Part shown: in pieces, positions 53,880 to 63,623 of the stretch
Layout: each line of letters starts with the position of its first letter
Position numbering within the stretch: the first letter of the stretch is position 1
NCBI RefSeq assembly: GCF_004358695.1
Contig: NZ_SNAA01000011.1
Coordinates: forward strand, 1 to 64,000
From: Palleronia sediminis
GTDB taxonomy: Bacteria > Pseudomonadota > Alphaproteobacteria > Rhodobacterales > Rhodobacteraceae
Direction: 5' to 3'
DNA length: 64,000 nt
Notes under the pieces: generated by a model
Seen by the model: only the letters and a program-made list of their open reading frames with translations
What the model was told of the DNA's origin: nothing
Databases searched by the model: none
Position numbers and translations under genes: made by a program

Positions 53880-54854
53880 TTACATAGCCACGTCGCCCCA
53901 GTCGAGCGCCGGGCGCCCGGAGGCGATACAGTCCACCGCAGTGGCAAGATAGGTCATGAGCGCTCGAGATCGCGCCCGATGCTGCGCCACGGCGAACCGA
54001 TGCAGCGCAAGCCGGTCGAAATGCAGCGACACCTGTGCGGCCAGATCCGGGGAGCCGCCATAAGCTTTGAGTAGGATGCGCGCATCCTAGGCAAGCCGGG
54101 CATCGCGTGCCCCGACGCTCAGTTCGCTGCGCGCGAGATTTATCGCCAGATCCAGAAGGAACCGTGCGTGATCGCGGGCCGCCGGACCGCGCATCCGGCG
54201 CGGACGGTCGATCGCTACAGGGCCTTGCGGGTTCAGTATGAGGTTCTTGGCCGCAAAATCCCCAAAGACGCGCACCTCGTCGCAAGGCGCTCCGGTCAAC
54301 GCCGACGCGCGCCGGTCCAACGCCGCAAGTGCGGCGGCGCAGTTCGGCCCAAGCGTTCCGGCCGCGCGCAGATCAGCAAGCGGGTCGGTCAGCAGTTCGG
54401 GCGCGAAGGCCCGCAGCCCCACCGCACCGCGCCGGTGCCAATCGGCCAGCCACTCGCCGGCAGCGACGATCTGGACTTCGCGTGCCGTGGCATTCTTCGA
54501 CAGCGCCTCGATCATCGACTCATCGCCGGCCCAAGCCGTGGCAACGATCCCGTCGGCATCGTCGCAAAACAATGGGCGCGCGACACGTGCACCCAAAAGC
54601 CATGCCTCGCTCATCCCCTCGAATTGCGGGCGCGCCATGTCCCGGCGATCATAGACCTTGATCGCGATACGCCGCCGCGAGACCGGGGCGCGTGCCTCGA
54701 TCACATCACGCCGTCCACGAGGCGGCGAGGCGGTCCAGATCGTTCGAAGCCGCCAGCCCGGCCATCGCCCTTCACGCATGTGGGATGCAAGTGCGCGGGC
54801 CGCGCGGGTTTCGGGGCTGTCGTGAAAGGAGTCGATTCGCGGCGCTATCGTCAT
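53880..54854 (-). pseudogene. Phosphotransferase-fold (APH/kinase-like) gene interrupted by an in-frame amber codon
   Basis: From 54854 the frame encodes 255 residues with IAIKVYDRRDM (nucleotide-binding Lys) and the catalytic-loop-like VRVFGDFAAKNLILNPQG, before TAG at 54089-54087. The same frame continues without further stops for 68 codons (DARILLKAYGGSPDLAAQ through SGRPALDWGDVAM) to TAA at 53882-53880. The second part is protein-like, so the gene looks like one ~324-residue protein split by a nonsense mutation, unless the amber codon is read through. The metal-binding Asp region reads VAIDRPRRMRG. Codon use (TCT, CGA, CTA) is less GC-biased than nearby genes. The start lacks a clear ribosome-binding site. 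Confidence 0.7.
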
Positions 54855-54914
54855 CCGCGACGATCTAGGGCCGGTCGGGCGCCCCGGCAATCGCCGCGGC
54901 GCCCGGTGGCCGTG

Positions 54915-56510
54915 TCAGGTCACGTTGAAGCGCAGCGGGCGCACCGCGTTGAACACGCCGCTGTCGCGCAGCTTGTCCAGCACCTCGGCCGCGGGGTCCG
55001 CGTCGAGATAGAGCAGCGCGATGGCGTCCTTGCCGCGCTCGGACCGGCCCAGCGTGAAATTGGCGATGTTCACGTCGTTCTCGCCCAGGATCCGCCCCAG
55101 GGTTCCGATGATGCCGGCGCGATCCTCGTTCGTGGTATAGAGCATGTGCGCCCCGACCTCGGCGTCGATGTTGATGCCCTTGATCTGGATGAAGCGCGGC
55201 TTGCCGTCCGAGAACACGGTGCCCGCGATGGAGCGGGTCCGCTTGGCCGTCTTCATCGTGACCTTGACGTAGGATTCGAACACGCCAGTCTGATCCTGCG
55301 TCGTCTGGGACACCTCGATGCCGCGGTTCTTTGCCATGATGGGCGCCGAGACCATGTTCACCTCGGGGCTGCCGGCCTGCATCAGGCCCGCCACCACCGA
55401 ATTGCGCAGGGCCGAGACGTTCATGCCCGCCACCGCGCCGTCGAAGAGGATGTTGACCTCCTGCACCGGCTCTTCGGTCATCTGGCCGATGAAGCTGCCC
55501 AGGTATTCGCAAAGCCGCAGCCAAGGCCCCATGACCGCGGCCTCTTCGGCGGTGACGGAGGGCATGTTGAGCGCATTGCTGACCGCGCCCGTCAACAGGT
55601 AGTCCGACATCTGCTCGGCCACCTGCAGGGCGACGTTCTCTTGCGCCTCGGTCGTGGCCGCGCCCAGATGCGGCGTCACGACGACATTGGGCAGGTTGAA
55701 CAGGGGGCTGTCGGTCGCGGGTTCCTCGGCAAAGACGTCGAAGGCGGCGCCCGCCACGCGGCCCTCGGTCAGGGCCTCGGCAAGCGCGGCCTCGTCCACC
55801 AGCCCGCCGCGGGCACAGTTCACGATCCGCACGCCGGGCTTGAGCCTGGCGATATTGGCGGCCGACAGGATGTTGCGCGTCCTGTCGGTCAGCGGCACAT
55901 GCAGCGAGATGAAATCGGCGCTGGTCAACAGCTCGTCCAGATCGGCCTTGCGGCAGCCCAGTTCGGTCGCGCGCTCTTCGGAGAGGAAGGGATCGTAGGC
56001 GATGACCTTCATCCGCAGGCCCAGCGCCCGCGCGATGACGATCGAGCCGATATTGCCCGCGCCGATCACGCCCAGCGTCTTGCCGCTCAGCTCGACCCCC
56101 ATGAAACGCGACTTTTCCCATTTGCCCGCATGGGTCGATGCGCTCGCCTCGGGGATCTGGCGCGCCACGGCGAACATCATGGCGATGGCATGTTCGGCGG
56201 TGGTGATCGAGTTGCCGAAGGGCGTGTTCATCACGATCACGCCCTTGGACGAGGCGGCGGGCAGATCGACATTGTCCACGCCGATCCCGGCGCGGCCGAT
56301 GACCTTGAGCCGGGTCGCGCGGTCCAGCAGCTTGGCCGTGACCTTGGTGGCGGACCGGATGGCGAGGCCGTCATAACGGTCAATGATTTCGGCCAGACGT
56401 TCCTTGTCCTTGCCGAGACCGGGCTCGAAATCGACCTCGATCCCGCGGTCGCGAAAGATCTGGACGGCGGTTTCGGACAGCTTGTCCGAGACGAGAACCT
56501 TGGGGGCCAT
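54915..56510 (-). CDS. serA: D-3-phosphoglycerate dehydrogenase
   Basis: SerA oxidises 3-phosphoglycerate, the first step of serine synthesis. The 531-residue chain has the split substrate domain, the NAD Rossmann motif LGVIGAGNIGSIVIARAL, catalytic-region IVNCARGGLVDEAAL with DVFAEEPATDSPLFNLPNVVVTPHLGAATTEAQ, an intervening ASB domain and a C-terminal ACT domain (about 455-531, AGIIGTLGRILGENDVNIANFTLG) that usually senses serine. AAGGAG precedes the ATG. It follows serC on the same strand after 84 bases. Confidence 0.97.
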   Translation of the reverse strand: MAPKVLVSDKLSETAVQIFRDRGIEVDFEPGLGKDKERLAEIIDRYDGLAIRSATKVTAKLLDRATRLKVIGRAGIGVDNVDLPAASSKGVIVMNTPFGNSITTAEHAIAMMFAVARQIPEASASTHAGKWEKSRFMGVELSGKTLGVIGAGNIGSIVIARALGLRMKVIAYDPFLSEERATELGCRKADLDELLTSADFISLHVPLTDRTRNILSAANIARLKPGVRIVNCARGGLVDEAALAEALTEGRVAGAAFDVFAEEPATDSPLFNLPNVVVTPHLGAATTEAQENVALQVAEQMSDYLLTGAVSNALNMPSVTAEEAAVMGPWLRLCEYLGSFIGQMTEEPVQEVNILFDGAVAGMNVSALRNSVVAGLMQAGSPEVNMVSAPIMAKNRGIEVSQTTQDQTGVFESYVKVTMKTAKRTRSIAGTVFSDGKPRFIQIKGINIDAEVGAHMLYTTNEDRAGIIGTLGRILGENDVNIANFTLGRSERGKDAIALLYLDADPAAEVLDKLRDSGVFNAVRPLRFNVT

Positions 56511-56543
56511 GGGGGGCGCTCCTTCAGTGAAAGGGGGTATGTG

Positions 56544-56566
56544 GCCCCCGGCGCGGGGCCGGGGGC
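56544..56566. other. GC hairpin in the serC-serA gap
   Basis: GCCCCCGGC (56544-56552) pairs with GCCGGGGGC (56558-56566) around a 5-base loop between the serC stop and serA start. No T run follows on the minus strand, so it may modulate rather than stop transcription into serA, or act as an mRNA-stability element. Confidence 0.35.
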
Positions 56567-56594
56567 GGAAAGCTCGGGGACAGGGGCGCGCCGG

Positions 56595-57743
56595 TCAGCC
56601 GGCGGCGGCACGCTCGGTCGCGTAGGCCCATTCGATCCAGGGCAAGAGCGCCTCGATATCCGTGGCCTCGACGGTGGCGCCGCACCAGATGCGCAGGCCC
56701 GGCGGTGCGTCGCGATAGCCGCCGATATCGTGCGCCACGCCTTCGGCATCCAGCCGTTGCGCCACGGCCTTGGCAAAACCCCCGTCCCCCGCGACGGCGG
56801 GGTCGGTGAACTGGAGGCAGACGCTGGTATTCGACCGCGTCGCCGGATCGGAGGCGAGATTGGCGATCCAGTCGCGCGCGTCGACGAAATCCTGCACCAG
56901 CGCGGCATTACGGTCGGCGCGCGCCATCAGCCCGGCAAGCCCGCCCACCGAGCGGCCCCAGTCGAGCGCCTGCAACCAGTCCTCGACACAGAGCATCGAG
57001 GGCGTGTTGATCGTCTCGCCGCGAAAGATCCCCTCGATCAGCTTGCCGCCCTTGGTAAGGCGGAAGATCTTGGGAAGCGGCCAGGGCGGGCTGTAGCTTT
57101 CCAGCCGCTCGACGGCGCGCGGACCCAGCACGATCATGCCATGCGCCGCCTCGCCGCCCATGACCTTCTGCCACGAGAACGTCGCCACATCGAGCTTGTC
57201 CCACGGCAGATCCTGCGCGAATGCGGCCGAGGTCGCATCGCAGATCGTCAGGCCCTTGCGGTCGGCGGGGATGACATCGCCCGAGGGCACGCGCACGCCG
57301 CTGGTCGTGCCGTTCCAGGTGAAACACACGTCCTTGTCCCAATCGACGGCGGCCAGATCGACGATCTCGCCGTATTCCGCCTCGCGCACGGTGTTGTCGC
57401 TCAGCTTGAGCTGCTTGACGGCGTCCGTCACCCAGCCCTTGCCGAAACTCTCCCAGGCCAGCGTTTCCGAAGGGCGCGCGCCCAGAAGAGACCACATCGC
57501 CATCTCGTAGGCGCCGGTATCCGAGGCGGGCACGATCCCGAGGCGATAGCCCTCGGGCAGGTTCAGCAGCTCGGCCGTCTCGTCGATGGCCCGCCGCAGC
57601 CGCTCCTTGCCGGGCGCGGCGCGGTGCGACCGGCCGAGCGGAGCGTCCGAGAGGAGGTCGAGCGAATAGCCGGGGGGTTTGGCGCAGGGGCCGGATGAAA
57701 AACGCGGATTGCCCGGCCGCGTCGCCGGTCTGGTCGTGCTCAT
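56595..57743 (-). CDS. serC: Phosphoserine aminotransferase
   Basis: SerC converts 3-phosphohydroxypyruvate to phosphoserine. The 382-residue PLP enzyme is of the alphaproteobacterial/long type: [28 protein letters not shown] at the start, [50 protein letters not shown] with the PLP lysine, and [24 protein letters not shown] precedes the ATG at 57743; the frame is open far upstream but only as antisense to serB. It heads the serC-serA operon, and its leader resembles the serC RNA motif. Confidence 0.96.
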   Translation of the reverse strand: MSTTRPATRPGNPRFSSGPCAKPPGYSLDLLSDAPLGRSHRAAPGKERLRRAIDETAELLNLPEGYRLGIVPASDTGAYEMAMWSLLGARPSETLAWESFGKGWVTDAVKQLKLSDNTVREAEYGEIVDLAAVDWDKDVCFTWNGTTSGVRVPSGDVIPADRKGLTICDATSAAFAQDLPWDKLDVATFSWQKVMGGEAAHGMIVLGPRAVERLESYSPPWPLPKIFRLTKGGKLIEGIFRGETINTPSMLCVEDWLQALDWGRSVGGLAGLMARADRNAALVQDFVDARDWIANLASDPATRSNTSVCLQFTDPAVAGDGGFAKAVAQRLDAEGVAHDIGGYRDAPPGLRIWCGATVEATDIEALLPWIEWAYATERAAAG

Positions 57744-57750
57744 GCTGGTA

Positions 57751-57815
57751 TCCTTGCAGATATGCGCCCTTCGTTGGGGAAGGGTGTCCCGCCGCCGGAC
57801 ATAAGGCGCGGCGGC
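57751..57815 (-). ncRNA. Candidate serC leader RNA motif
   Basis: The minus-strand leader, directly before the serC ribosome-binding site, folds into two small hairpins: GTCC/GGAC arms at 57800-57797 and 57789-57786, and a CCCTTC/GAAGGG stem (57784-57779 with 57772-57767) around CCCAAC, followed by the AAGGAT site. This size and location agree with the serC motif described upstream of serC in alphaproteobacteria, a structure of unknown ligand. Assignment is from memory of the motif, not from a search. Confidence 0.5.
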
Positions 57816-57893
57816 GGGGCGGGCAATGGCGATCTTGCCAAACCGGGCCCGCCGCGCGATCACGCCGCCGACGCCCCTGCCGGAGCCCGCCCG

Positions 57894-58760
57894 ATGTATG
57901 TTGCCACGCTGATCGCCCCCGACGGGCTCGACCCCGCGCTTGCCGACAGCCTGCGCAATGCCTGGGGCGGGGGCGATATCCAGTGGCTCTCGCCCGATCG
58001 CGCGGCCGAGTTCGCGCTGGCCACGCGGCCCGCAAACCTCGCCGACGTGCAGTCCGATCTGCGCGGGATGCGCGTCGACAGCGCCGTTCAGCCGGCCGCG
58101 GGGCGGCGCAAGCGGGTGCTGATCGCCGACATGGATTCGACCATGATCGGGCAGGAATGCATCGACGAGCTGGCCGACCTCGCCGGCGTCGGTCCGCGCG
58201 TGGCCGAGATCACCGCCCGCGCCATGAACGGCGAGCTCGATTTCGAGGGCGCGCTGCGCGAACGGGTCAGGCTGCTGGCCGGGCTTCCGATCGAGGCCAT
58301 CGAGCGCGTCTGGTCCGAGCGCATCACCCTGACACCGGGCGGGGCCGCGCTGGTGGGCACGATGCGCGCGCATGGCGCGACCGCCGCGCTGGTTTCGGGC
58401 GGGTTCACGGGCTTTACCGCCCGCGTGGCCGAGGCGCTCGGCTTCGACCGTCACCAGGCGAACCGGCTGATCGCGCGGGACGGGCGGCTGACGGGCGAGG
58501 TGGCCGAGCCGATCCTCGGGCGCGCGGCCAAGGTCGAGGCGCTAGAGGCGCTTTGCGCCGAGCTCGGGGTCGGCCCCGAGGCGGCCATGGCGGTGGGCGA
58601 CGGGGCGAACGACCTGGGCATGATCGGCCTTGCCGGGGCCGGGGTCGCGCTTCACGCCAAGCCTGTGGTGGCGGCCGCGGCCGGGCTCAGGGTCGATTTC
58701 TCGGACCTGACCGCGCTCCTTTACCTTCAGGGCTATGCCGACACCGAGTTCGCCACCTGA
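57894..58760 (+). CDS. serB: Phosphoserine phosphatase
   Basis: SerB completes serine synthesis by dephosphorylating phosphoserine. The 288-residue HAD enzyme has a short N-terminal ACT-like part, then [19 protein letters not shown] (Asp79 nucleophile, Asp81), [19 protein letters not shown] and [25 protein letters not shown] chose the ATG at 57894, after CGGAG; the longer frame starts inside the serC leader. It is divergent from serC-serA, so the whole pathway sits in 4 kb. Confidence 0.95.
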   Translation: MYVATLIAPDGLDPALADSLRNAWGGGDIQWLSPDRAAEFALATRPANLADVQSDLRGMRVDSAVQPAAGRRKRVLIADMDSTMIGQECIDELADLAGVGPRVAEITARAMNGELDFEGALRERVRLLAGLPIEAIERVWSERITLTPGGAALVGTMRAHGATAALVSGGFTGFTARVAEALGFDRHQANRLIARDGRLTGEVAEPILGRAAKVEALEALCAELGVGPEAAMAVGDGANDLGMIGLAGAGVALHAKPVVAAAAGLRVDFSDLTALLYLQGYADTEFAT

Positions 58761-58778
58761 GAACCGGCCCCGCGCGTA

Positions 58779-59762
58779 TCAGGCCGGAAAGCCCGCCATC
58801 GCCTCGATCCGCCCGACCTCGAGCCCGGCGCGGTTGACGATGGGCACCCCGAGCCGGCGGCGCGCGGCCGGGTGCTCGGGATCGAGCGCGCCCAGATGCA
58901 CCAGGATCGCCGCGATCGCCGCCTCGGAGGCGCGGGTGGCGCCATCCGCGATCTTGAGCGCGACGCCCATGCCGCGCTCGGGCAGGATCGCGACGAACAC
59001 GCCCTCGGCGCCGGTCTTGATCGCCGCGGGGGTCGTGCAGGCTGCCATCAGCTCGGTGCAGGCGCGGCCCTCGCCTGCCACCAGCATCGGATGCGCGATC
59101 ATCGCGTCGCGCAGCGCGGCCATGGCGCCGTCGCGGCCGCCACCGCCCTGCCCCGCCGAAGCAAATCGCTGCATGGCCCGCGCAAGGCCCGTGGTCGTGG
59201 TGGCAAAATTGGGGGCCGAGCAGCCGTCGAACCCGAAACCCGGACTGTCCTCGCCCGTCACCTCCTCGAAGGCGGCGCGGACGGCTTTCTGCACCGGGTG
59301 ATCGGGGTCGACATAGGCCGGCCCGGCGCCGAGATGGCGGGTCAGCGCGAGAAACCCGGCGTGTTTGCCCGAACAGTTGTTATGGACCTGCCCCGGCGCC
59401 TCGTGCGCCCGGATCATCGCGTGCCGCAGATCGGTGTCGCGCGACGGCTCGGGCCCGCACATGAGGTCATCCTCGCCCAGCCCCATATCCGCAAGCCAGT
59501 GCCGCACGCCCTCGACATGCAGGGCCGCGCCCTGATGCGAGGCGCAGGCCAGCGCCATCCGCTCGGACGGAAGGTCGACCCCCGCCTCGATCAGCGGCAG
59601 GGCCTGGAGCATCTTGCACGACGACCGGGGATAGATCACGGCATCGGGGTCGCCCCAGGCCATCGCGATGCCGCCCGCATCCATCACGACGGCATGGCCG
59701 CGATGCGTGGATTCGACGAGATCGCCGCGCGTGGCGCGGATCATGTCCTGGGCGTCGGGCAT
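58779..59762 (-). CDS. Asparaginase (PF06089, Rhizobium etli type II-like)
   Basis: The 327-residue protein belongs to the PF06089 asparaginase family, unrelated to E. coli asparaginases. The active-site motif YPRSSCKMLQALPL carries the Ser-Ser-x-Lys set (Ser47, Ser48, Lys50), and HNNCSGKHAGFLALTRHLG, SPGFGFDGCSAPNF and a C-terminal RLGVPIVNRAGLEVGRIEA agree with the family. It should release ammonia from asparagine. GAGGA precedes the ATG. It converges with serB, 18 bases apart. Confidence 0.9.
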   Translation of the reverse strand: MPDAQDMIRATRGDLVESTHRGHAVVMDAGGIAMAWGDPDAVIYPRSSCKMLQALPLIEAGVDLPSERMALACASHQGAALHVEGVRHWLADMGLGEDDLMCGPEPSRDTDLRHAMIRAHEAPGQVHNNCSGKHAGFLALTRHLGAGPAYVDPDHPVQKAVRAAFEEVTGEDSPGFGFDGCSAPNFATTTTGLARAMQRFASAGQGGGGRDGAMAALRDAMIAHPMLVAGEGRACTELMAACTTPAAIKTGAEGVFVAILPERGMGVALKIADGATRASEAAIAAILVHLGALDPEHPAARRRLGVPIVNRAGLEVGRIEAMAGFPA

Positions 59763-59943
59763 GGGCGGGGTCCTCGGTGCTGTTCAAACGCTATCACGGC
59801 GCGGCGATTTTTCGCCACAGGGCCTTTCGTCCTTGCGCCGTCATCCGCTAAGGTCGCACCGCCCGTCGGGAAATGGAACCGGCGATCGATCCGGACCAGG
59901 CATCCGGCACGCAAAGGCATGGCAGATGGAGGCCTTAGAGCAG

Positions 59944-60486
59944 ATGACAGCACGTCTTGCACCCGTCGCAATGGGCGCGGCAATCGCCATGGTCCTCGCA
60001 GGGGCGCCGCTTGCCGCGTTCGCCCAGGACGAAAGCACCAATAGAGTCGCGGTCGAAACGGCGTGGAGCGTTTTCGTCGAGGACGACCCCAAGGAGTGCT
60101 GGAGCGTGTCCAGCCCGACCCGCACCGTGAACACGCGGGGCGGCCAGGTCGTGTCGGTGCGGCGCGGCGACATCCTGATGTTCGTGACTTTCCGACCCGG
60201 CGCCGACGTGGAGGGCGAGGTGTCGTTCACCGGCGGCTATCCCTTTGCCGACGGCTCGACGGTCGAGCTCGACGTGGGCGGAACCAAGTTCGACCTGTTC
60301 ACCGATGGCGAATGGGCCTGGCCCGCCTCGGCCGCGCAGGACGACCAGATCGTCGCCGCGCTGAAGCGCGGGGCCGATGCCACGCTCACCGCGCGGTCGA
60401 GCCGCGGCACCCAGACGGCGGACACGTTCTCGCTGTTCGGGTTCACCTCGGCCCTCGAAGAGGCACAGGGCCGCTGCGCGGAATAA
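59944..60486 (+). CDS. IalB-family (invasion-associated locus B) periplasmic protein
   Basis: The 180-residue precursor has a signal peptide (MTARLAPVAMGAAIAMVLAG through AAFAQD). The mature part starts TAWSVFVEDDPKECWSVSSPTRTVNTRGGQVVSVRRGDILMFVTFRP, the standard IalB start, and continues VSFTGGYPFADGSTVELDVGGTKFDLF. IalB is named for Bartonella erythrocyte invasion, but family members are common in free-living alphaproteobacteria with unknown periplasmic roles. Starts at 59926 and 59944 are both possible; I prefer 59944. The frame is open upstream without support. Confidence 0.85.
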   Translation: MTARLAPVAMGAAIAMVLAGAPLAAFAQDESTNRVAVETAWSVFVEDDPKECWSVSSPTRTVNTRGGQVVSVRRGDILMFVTFRPGADVEGEVSFTGGYPFADGSTVELDVGGTKFDLFTDGEWAWPASAAQDDQIVAALKRGADATLTARSSRGTQTADTFSLFGFTSALEEAQGRCAE

Positions 60487-60591
60487 CCGCGCGCACGGCC
60501 CTGCGATTCGTCCCGTCACGGGGCTGCGGGCTTTATTTGATCCGCGGCCCTGTCTATATGCCCTGAATTCCGCAGGACCGAGGCCCGCGCC

Positions 60592-61779
60592 ATGACAGAT
60601 GCGCCCCAAGCGCCGATCACGCAGGACGTGGTGACGTTCCCCCGCAAGGTCGAGGACGGCCCGCGCCGCAATCTCGTCGGGCTCACGCGTGCCCAGTTGC
60701 AGGCCGCGCTGATCGAGGCCGGCACGCCCGAGAAACAGGCGCGGATGCGCACGGGACAGGTCTGGGCCTGGATCTACCAGCGCGGCGTGCGGTCCTTCGA
60801 CGAGATGACGAACCTCGCCAAGCCGTTCCGCGCTCTTCTGGCCGACCGGTTCGAGATCGCCCTGCCCGAGGTGGTGCGGCGCGAGGTCTCGTCGGACGGG
60901 ACGCGCAAATACCTGCTGCGCATCGCCGGCGGCCACGAGGTCGAAACCGTCTATATCCCCGAGGAAAACCGCGGCACGCTCTGCATCTCGAGCCAGGTGG
61001 GCTGCACGCTGACCTGTTCGTTCTGCCACACCGGCACGCAACGGCTGGTGCGCAACCTGACCCCCGGCGAGATCGTGGGACAGGTGATGGTCGCGCGCGA
61101 CGACCTTGGCGAATGGCCCGAGCCGGGGCGCAACCCCAAGGACGAGACGCGGCTTCTATCGAATGTCGTTCTCATGGGCATGGGCGAGCCGCTCTACAAT
61201 TTCGAGAACGTCCGCGACGCGATGAAGATCGTGATGGATGGCGAGGGCATCAGCCTCAGCCGCCGCCGGATCACCCTATCGACCAGCGGCGTCGTCCCCG
61301 AGATCGCGCGCTGCGCCGAAGAGATCGGCTGCCTGCTGGCGGTCAGTTTTCACGCGACCACGGACGAGGTCCGCGACCGTCTGGTGCCCATTAACAAGCG
61401 TTGGAACATCGCGGCGCTGCTCGACGCGCTGCGCAGCTATCCGCGGCTGTCGAACTCCGAGCGGATCACCTTTGAATATGTCATGCTCAAGGGCGTGAAC
61501 GACAGCGACGAGGACGCGCGCCGCCTGGTCGAGCTGATCGCGGGCATCCCGGCCAAGATCAACCTGATCCCCTTCAACGAATGGCCCGGCGCCCCCTACG
61601 AGAGGTCGTCGAACAACCGCATCCGCGCCTTTGCCGACATCATCTACAAGGCGGGCTATGCCTCGCCCATCCGCACGCCGCGGGGCGAGGACATCATGGC
61701 CGCCTGCGGACAGCTCAAGTCCGACACCGAGCGGGCGCGCAAGTCCCGCGCCCAGATCGCCGCCGAAACCGGTGCCTGA
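60592..61779 (+). CDS. rlmN: Dual-specificity RNA methyltransferase RlmN
   Basis: This radical-SAM enzyme makes 2-methyladenosine at 23S rRNA A2503 and tRNA A37. The 395 residues include the iron-sulfur motif GCTLTCSFC (Cys138, Cys142, Cys145), the preceding QVGC segment, [44 protein letters not shown] and the C-terminal AACGQL with the methyl-carrier cysteine. The start MTDAPQAP at 60592 has no strong ribosome-binding site. It converges with the LOG-family gene. Confidence 0.96.
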   Translation: MTDAPQAPITQDVVTFPRKVEDGPRRNLVGLTRAQLQAALIEAGTPEKQARMRTGQVWAWIYQRGVRSFDEMTNLAKPFRALLADRFEIALPEVVRREVSSDGTRKYLLRIAGGHEVETVYIPEENRGTLCISSQVGCTLTCSFCHTGTQRLVRNLTPGEIVGQVMVARDDLGEWPEPGRNPKDETRLLSNVVLMGMGEPLYNFENVRDAMKIVMDGEGISLSRRRITLSTSGVVPEIARCAEEIGCLLAVSFHATTDEVRDRLVPINKRWNIAALLDALRSYPRLSNSERITFEYVMLKGVNDSDEDARRLVELIAGIPAKINLIPFNEWPGAPYERSSNNRIRAFADIIYKAGYASPIRTPRGEDIMAACGQLKSDTERARKSRAQIAAETGA

Positions 61780-61800
61780 CGCGGCGCCGGCCGGCGGGGG

Positions 61801-62661
61801 TCATTCCCCGTCGGCCGCGTTGCGCCCCGGCACGCTCGTGCGCTTCCCGCGATGCGGCCACGTGTCGATGGTCTCGAGCGCCTCTTCGGCCGTCTCGACA
61901 AAGGCGAACAGCTCGAGATCGTCGGGCGAGATGGTGCCTGCCTCGGCCAGCGCCTCGAAATTCACGATCCTCTCCCAGAAGGCGCGGCCGAAAAGCAGCA
62001 CGGGGATCCGCTCCATCCGGCCGGTCTGGATCAGGGTCAGCGCCTCGAACAGCTCGTCCAGTGTCCCGAACCCGCCGGGAAAGACGCAAAGCGCGCGCGC
62101 CCGCATCAGGAAATGCATCTTGCGGATCGCGAAATAGTGGAAGTTGAAGCACAGCCCCGGCGTGACATAGGCATTGGGGGCCTGTTCGTGCGGCAGCACG
62201 ATGTTCAGCCCGATGGAGCGTCCGCCCGCCTCATGCGCGCCGCGGTTGCCCGCCTCCATCACGCCGGGGCCGCCGCCCGTCACGATGACATGGCGCCGCC
62301 CGTCGCTTTCCAGCGAACGCTCGGTCATCAGCCGCGCGAAACGCCGCGCCTCGTCGTAGTAGCGCGACAGGTCGGACAGCGTCTCGGTCCGCGCCTCGTC
62401 ACGGGACGCGGGCGCGGGGATGCGGGCACCGCCGAACAGCACCACGGTCGAGGTTATGCCCTCTTCGGCGAGCGCCATCTCGGGCTTGAGCAGTTCGAGT
62501 TGCAGCCGCACCGGGCGAAGCTCTTCGCGGCAGAGGAAATCGTCATCGGCAAAGGCCAGCCGGTAGGCCGGGGCGCGGGTCTGGGGCGTGTCGGGTATCT
62601 GCTCGGCCGTGGCCCGGTCGGTATGCGCGTCGCGAAACCGGGTGTTGCGGTCGTCTTTCAT
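61801..62661 (-). CDS. LOG-family (TIGR00730) Rossmann-fold protein
   Basis: The 286-residue protein belongs to the LOG/lysine-decarboxylase-like family of nucleotide monophosphate glycosidases, which includes cytokinin-activating enzymes. The motifs VIVTGGGPGVMEAGNRGAHEAGG and CVFPGGFGTLDELFEALTLIQTG are complete. I chose the ATG at 62661, six bases from AGGAGG; an ATG two codons earlier would touch that site. It is divergent from dapD. The nucleotide substrate is unknown. Confidence 0.9.
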   Translation of the reverse strand: MKDDRNTRFRDAHTDRATAEQIPDTPQTRAPAYRLAFADDDFLCREELRPVRLQLELLKPEMALAEEGITSTVVLFGGARIPAPASRDEARTETLSDLSRYYDEARRFARLMTERSLESDGRRHVIVTGGGPGVMEAGNRGAHEAGGRSIGLNIVLPHEQAPNAYVTPGLCFNFHYFAIRKMHFLMRARALCVFPGGFGTLDELFEALTLIQTGRMERIPVLLFGRAFWERIVNFEALAEAGTISPDDLELFAFVETAEEALETIDTWPHRGKRTSVPGRNAADGE

Positions 62662-62747
62662 CTGCATCCTCCTGCCATTGCGCAGTGCAGGTAGCGGGCT
62701 TATAGCCTCGCGGCCAGCAGGAACCGCCACCAGACAAGGAGCGCCCG

Positions 62748-63575
62748 ATGGCCCACCCCGAGCTTCAAACCGCGATCGAGGCCGCCTGGGAAGATCGCGA
62801 CGCGATCACCCCGCAGACCGGCGGCGAGACCCGTGAGGCGATCGAGGCCACGCTCGAGGCGCTCGATACCGGGGCGCTGCGCGTCGCCGAGAAAGGCGCG
62901 GACGGCGCCTGGTCGGTGAACCAATGGGCGAAAAAGGCGGTCCTGCTGGGCTTTCGGGTCCGCGACATGGAAATGCAGCCGGGCGGCCCGCAGGGCGGCG
63001 GCTGGTTCGACAAGGTCGACAGCAAGTTCGCCGGCTGGGGCGAGAACCGCTGGCGCGAGGCCGGGTTCCGCGCCGTGCCGAACGCGGTCGTCCGCCGCTC
63101 GGCCTATATCGCGCCGGGCGTGGTGCTGATGCCGTCCTTCGTCAATCTCGGTGCCTATGTCGACAGCGGCACCATGGTCGATACCTGGGCCACGGTCGGA
63201 TCTTGCGCGCAGATCGGCAAGAACGTGCATCTCTCGGGCGGTGTCGGCATCGGCGGCGTGCTCGAGCCGTTGCAGGCCGATCCGACCATCATCGAGGACA
63301 ACTGCTTTATCGGCGCCCGCTCCGAGGTGGTCGAAGGCTGCATCGTGCGCGAGGGCGCGGTGCTGGGCATGGGCGTCTATATCGGCAAATCCACCAAGAT
63401 CGTGGATCGCGAGACCGGCGAGGTCATGTATGGCGAGATCCCGCCCTATTCGGTGGTCGTATCGGGGTCGATGCCGTCGAAGAACGGGATCAACCTCTAT
63501 TGCGCGGTGATCGTGAAACGGGTGGACGAACGCACCCGCTCCAAGGTCGGCATCAACGAGCTTTTGCGCGATTGA
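62748..63575 (+). CDS. dapD: 2,3,4,5-tetrahydropyridine-2,6-dicarboxylate N-succinyltransferase
   Basis: DapD succinylates tetrahydrodipicolinate in the succinylase route to lysine and diaminopimelate. The 275-residue protein has an N-terminal alpha/beta part and a left-handed parallel beta-helix from about residue 105 (hexapeptide repeats from [51 protein letters not shown]) with [30 protein letters not shown] replaced here by [17 protein letters not shown] precedes the ATG. It supplies the substrate of the DapC-like enzyme at 16.8-18 kb. Confidence 0.97.
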   Translation: MAHPELQTAIEAAWEDRDAITPQTGGETREAIEATLEALDTGALRVAEKGADGAWSVNQWAKKAVLLGFRVRDMEMQPGGPQGGGWFDKVDSKFAGWGENRWREAGFRAVPNAVVRRSAYIAPGVVLMPSFVNLGAYVDSGTMVDTWATVGSCAQIGKNVHLSGGVGIGGVLEPLQADPTIIEDNCFIGARSEVVEGCIVREGAVLGMGVYIGKSTKIVDRETGEVMYGEIPPYSVVVSGSMPSKNGINLYCAVIVKRVDERTRSKVGINELLRD

Positions 63576-63623
63576 GGCACCCCTGCGCTTGACGGATGGA
63601 TTTGCCGGGCAAGATTGACCCGG

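Noticed and set aside
54168-57698. 1176-residue plus-strand frame across serA and serC
   Set aside because: It is antisense to two well-supported genes. The protein is compositionally His/Arg/Asp-rich with no motifs, as expected from GC-rich antisense frames.
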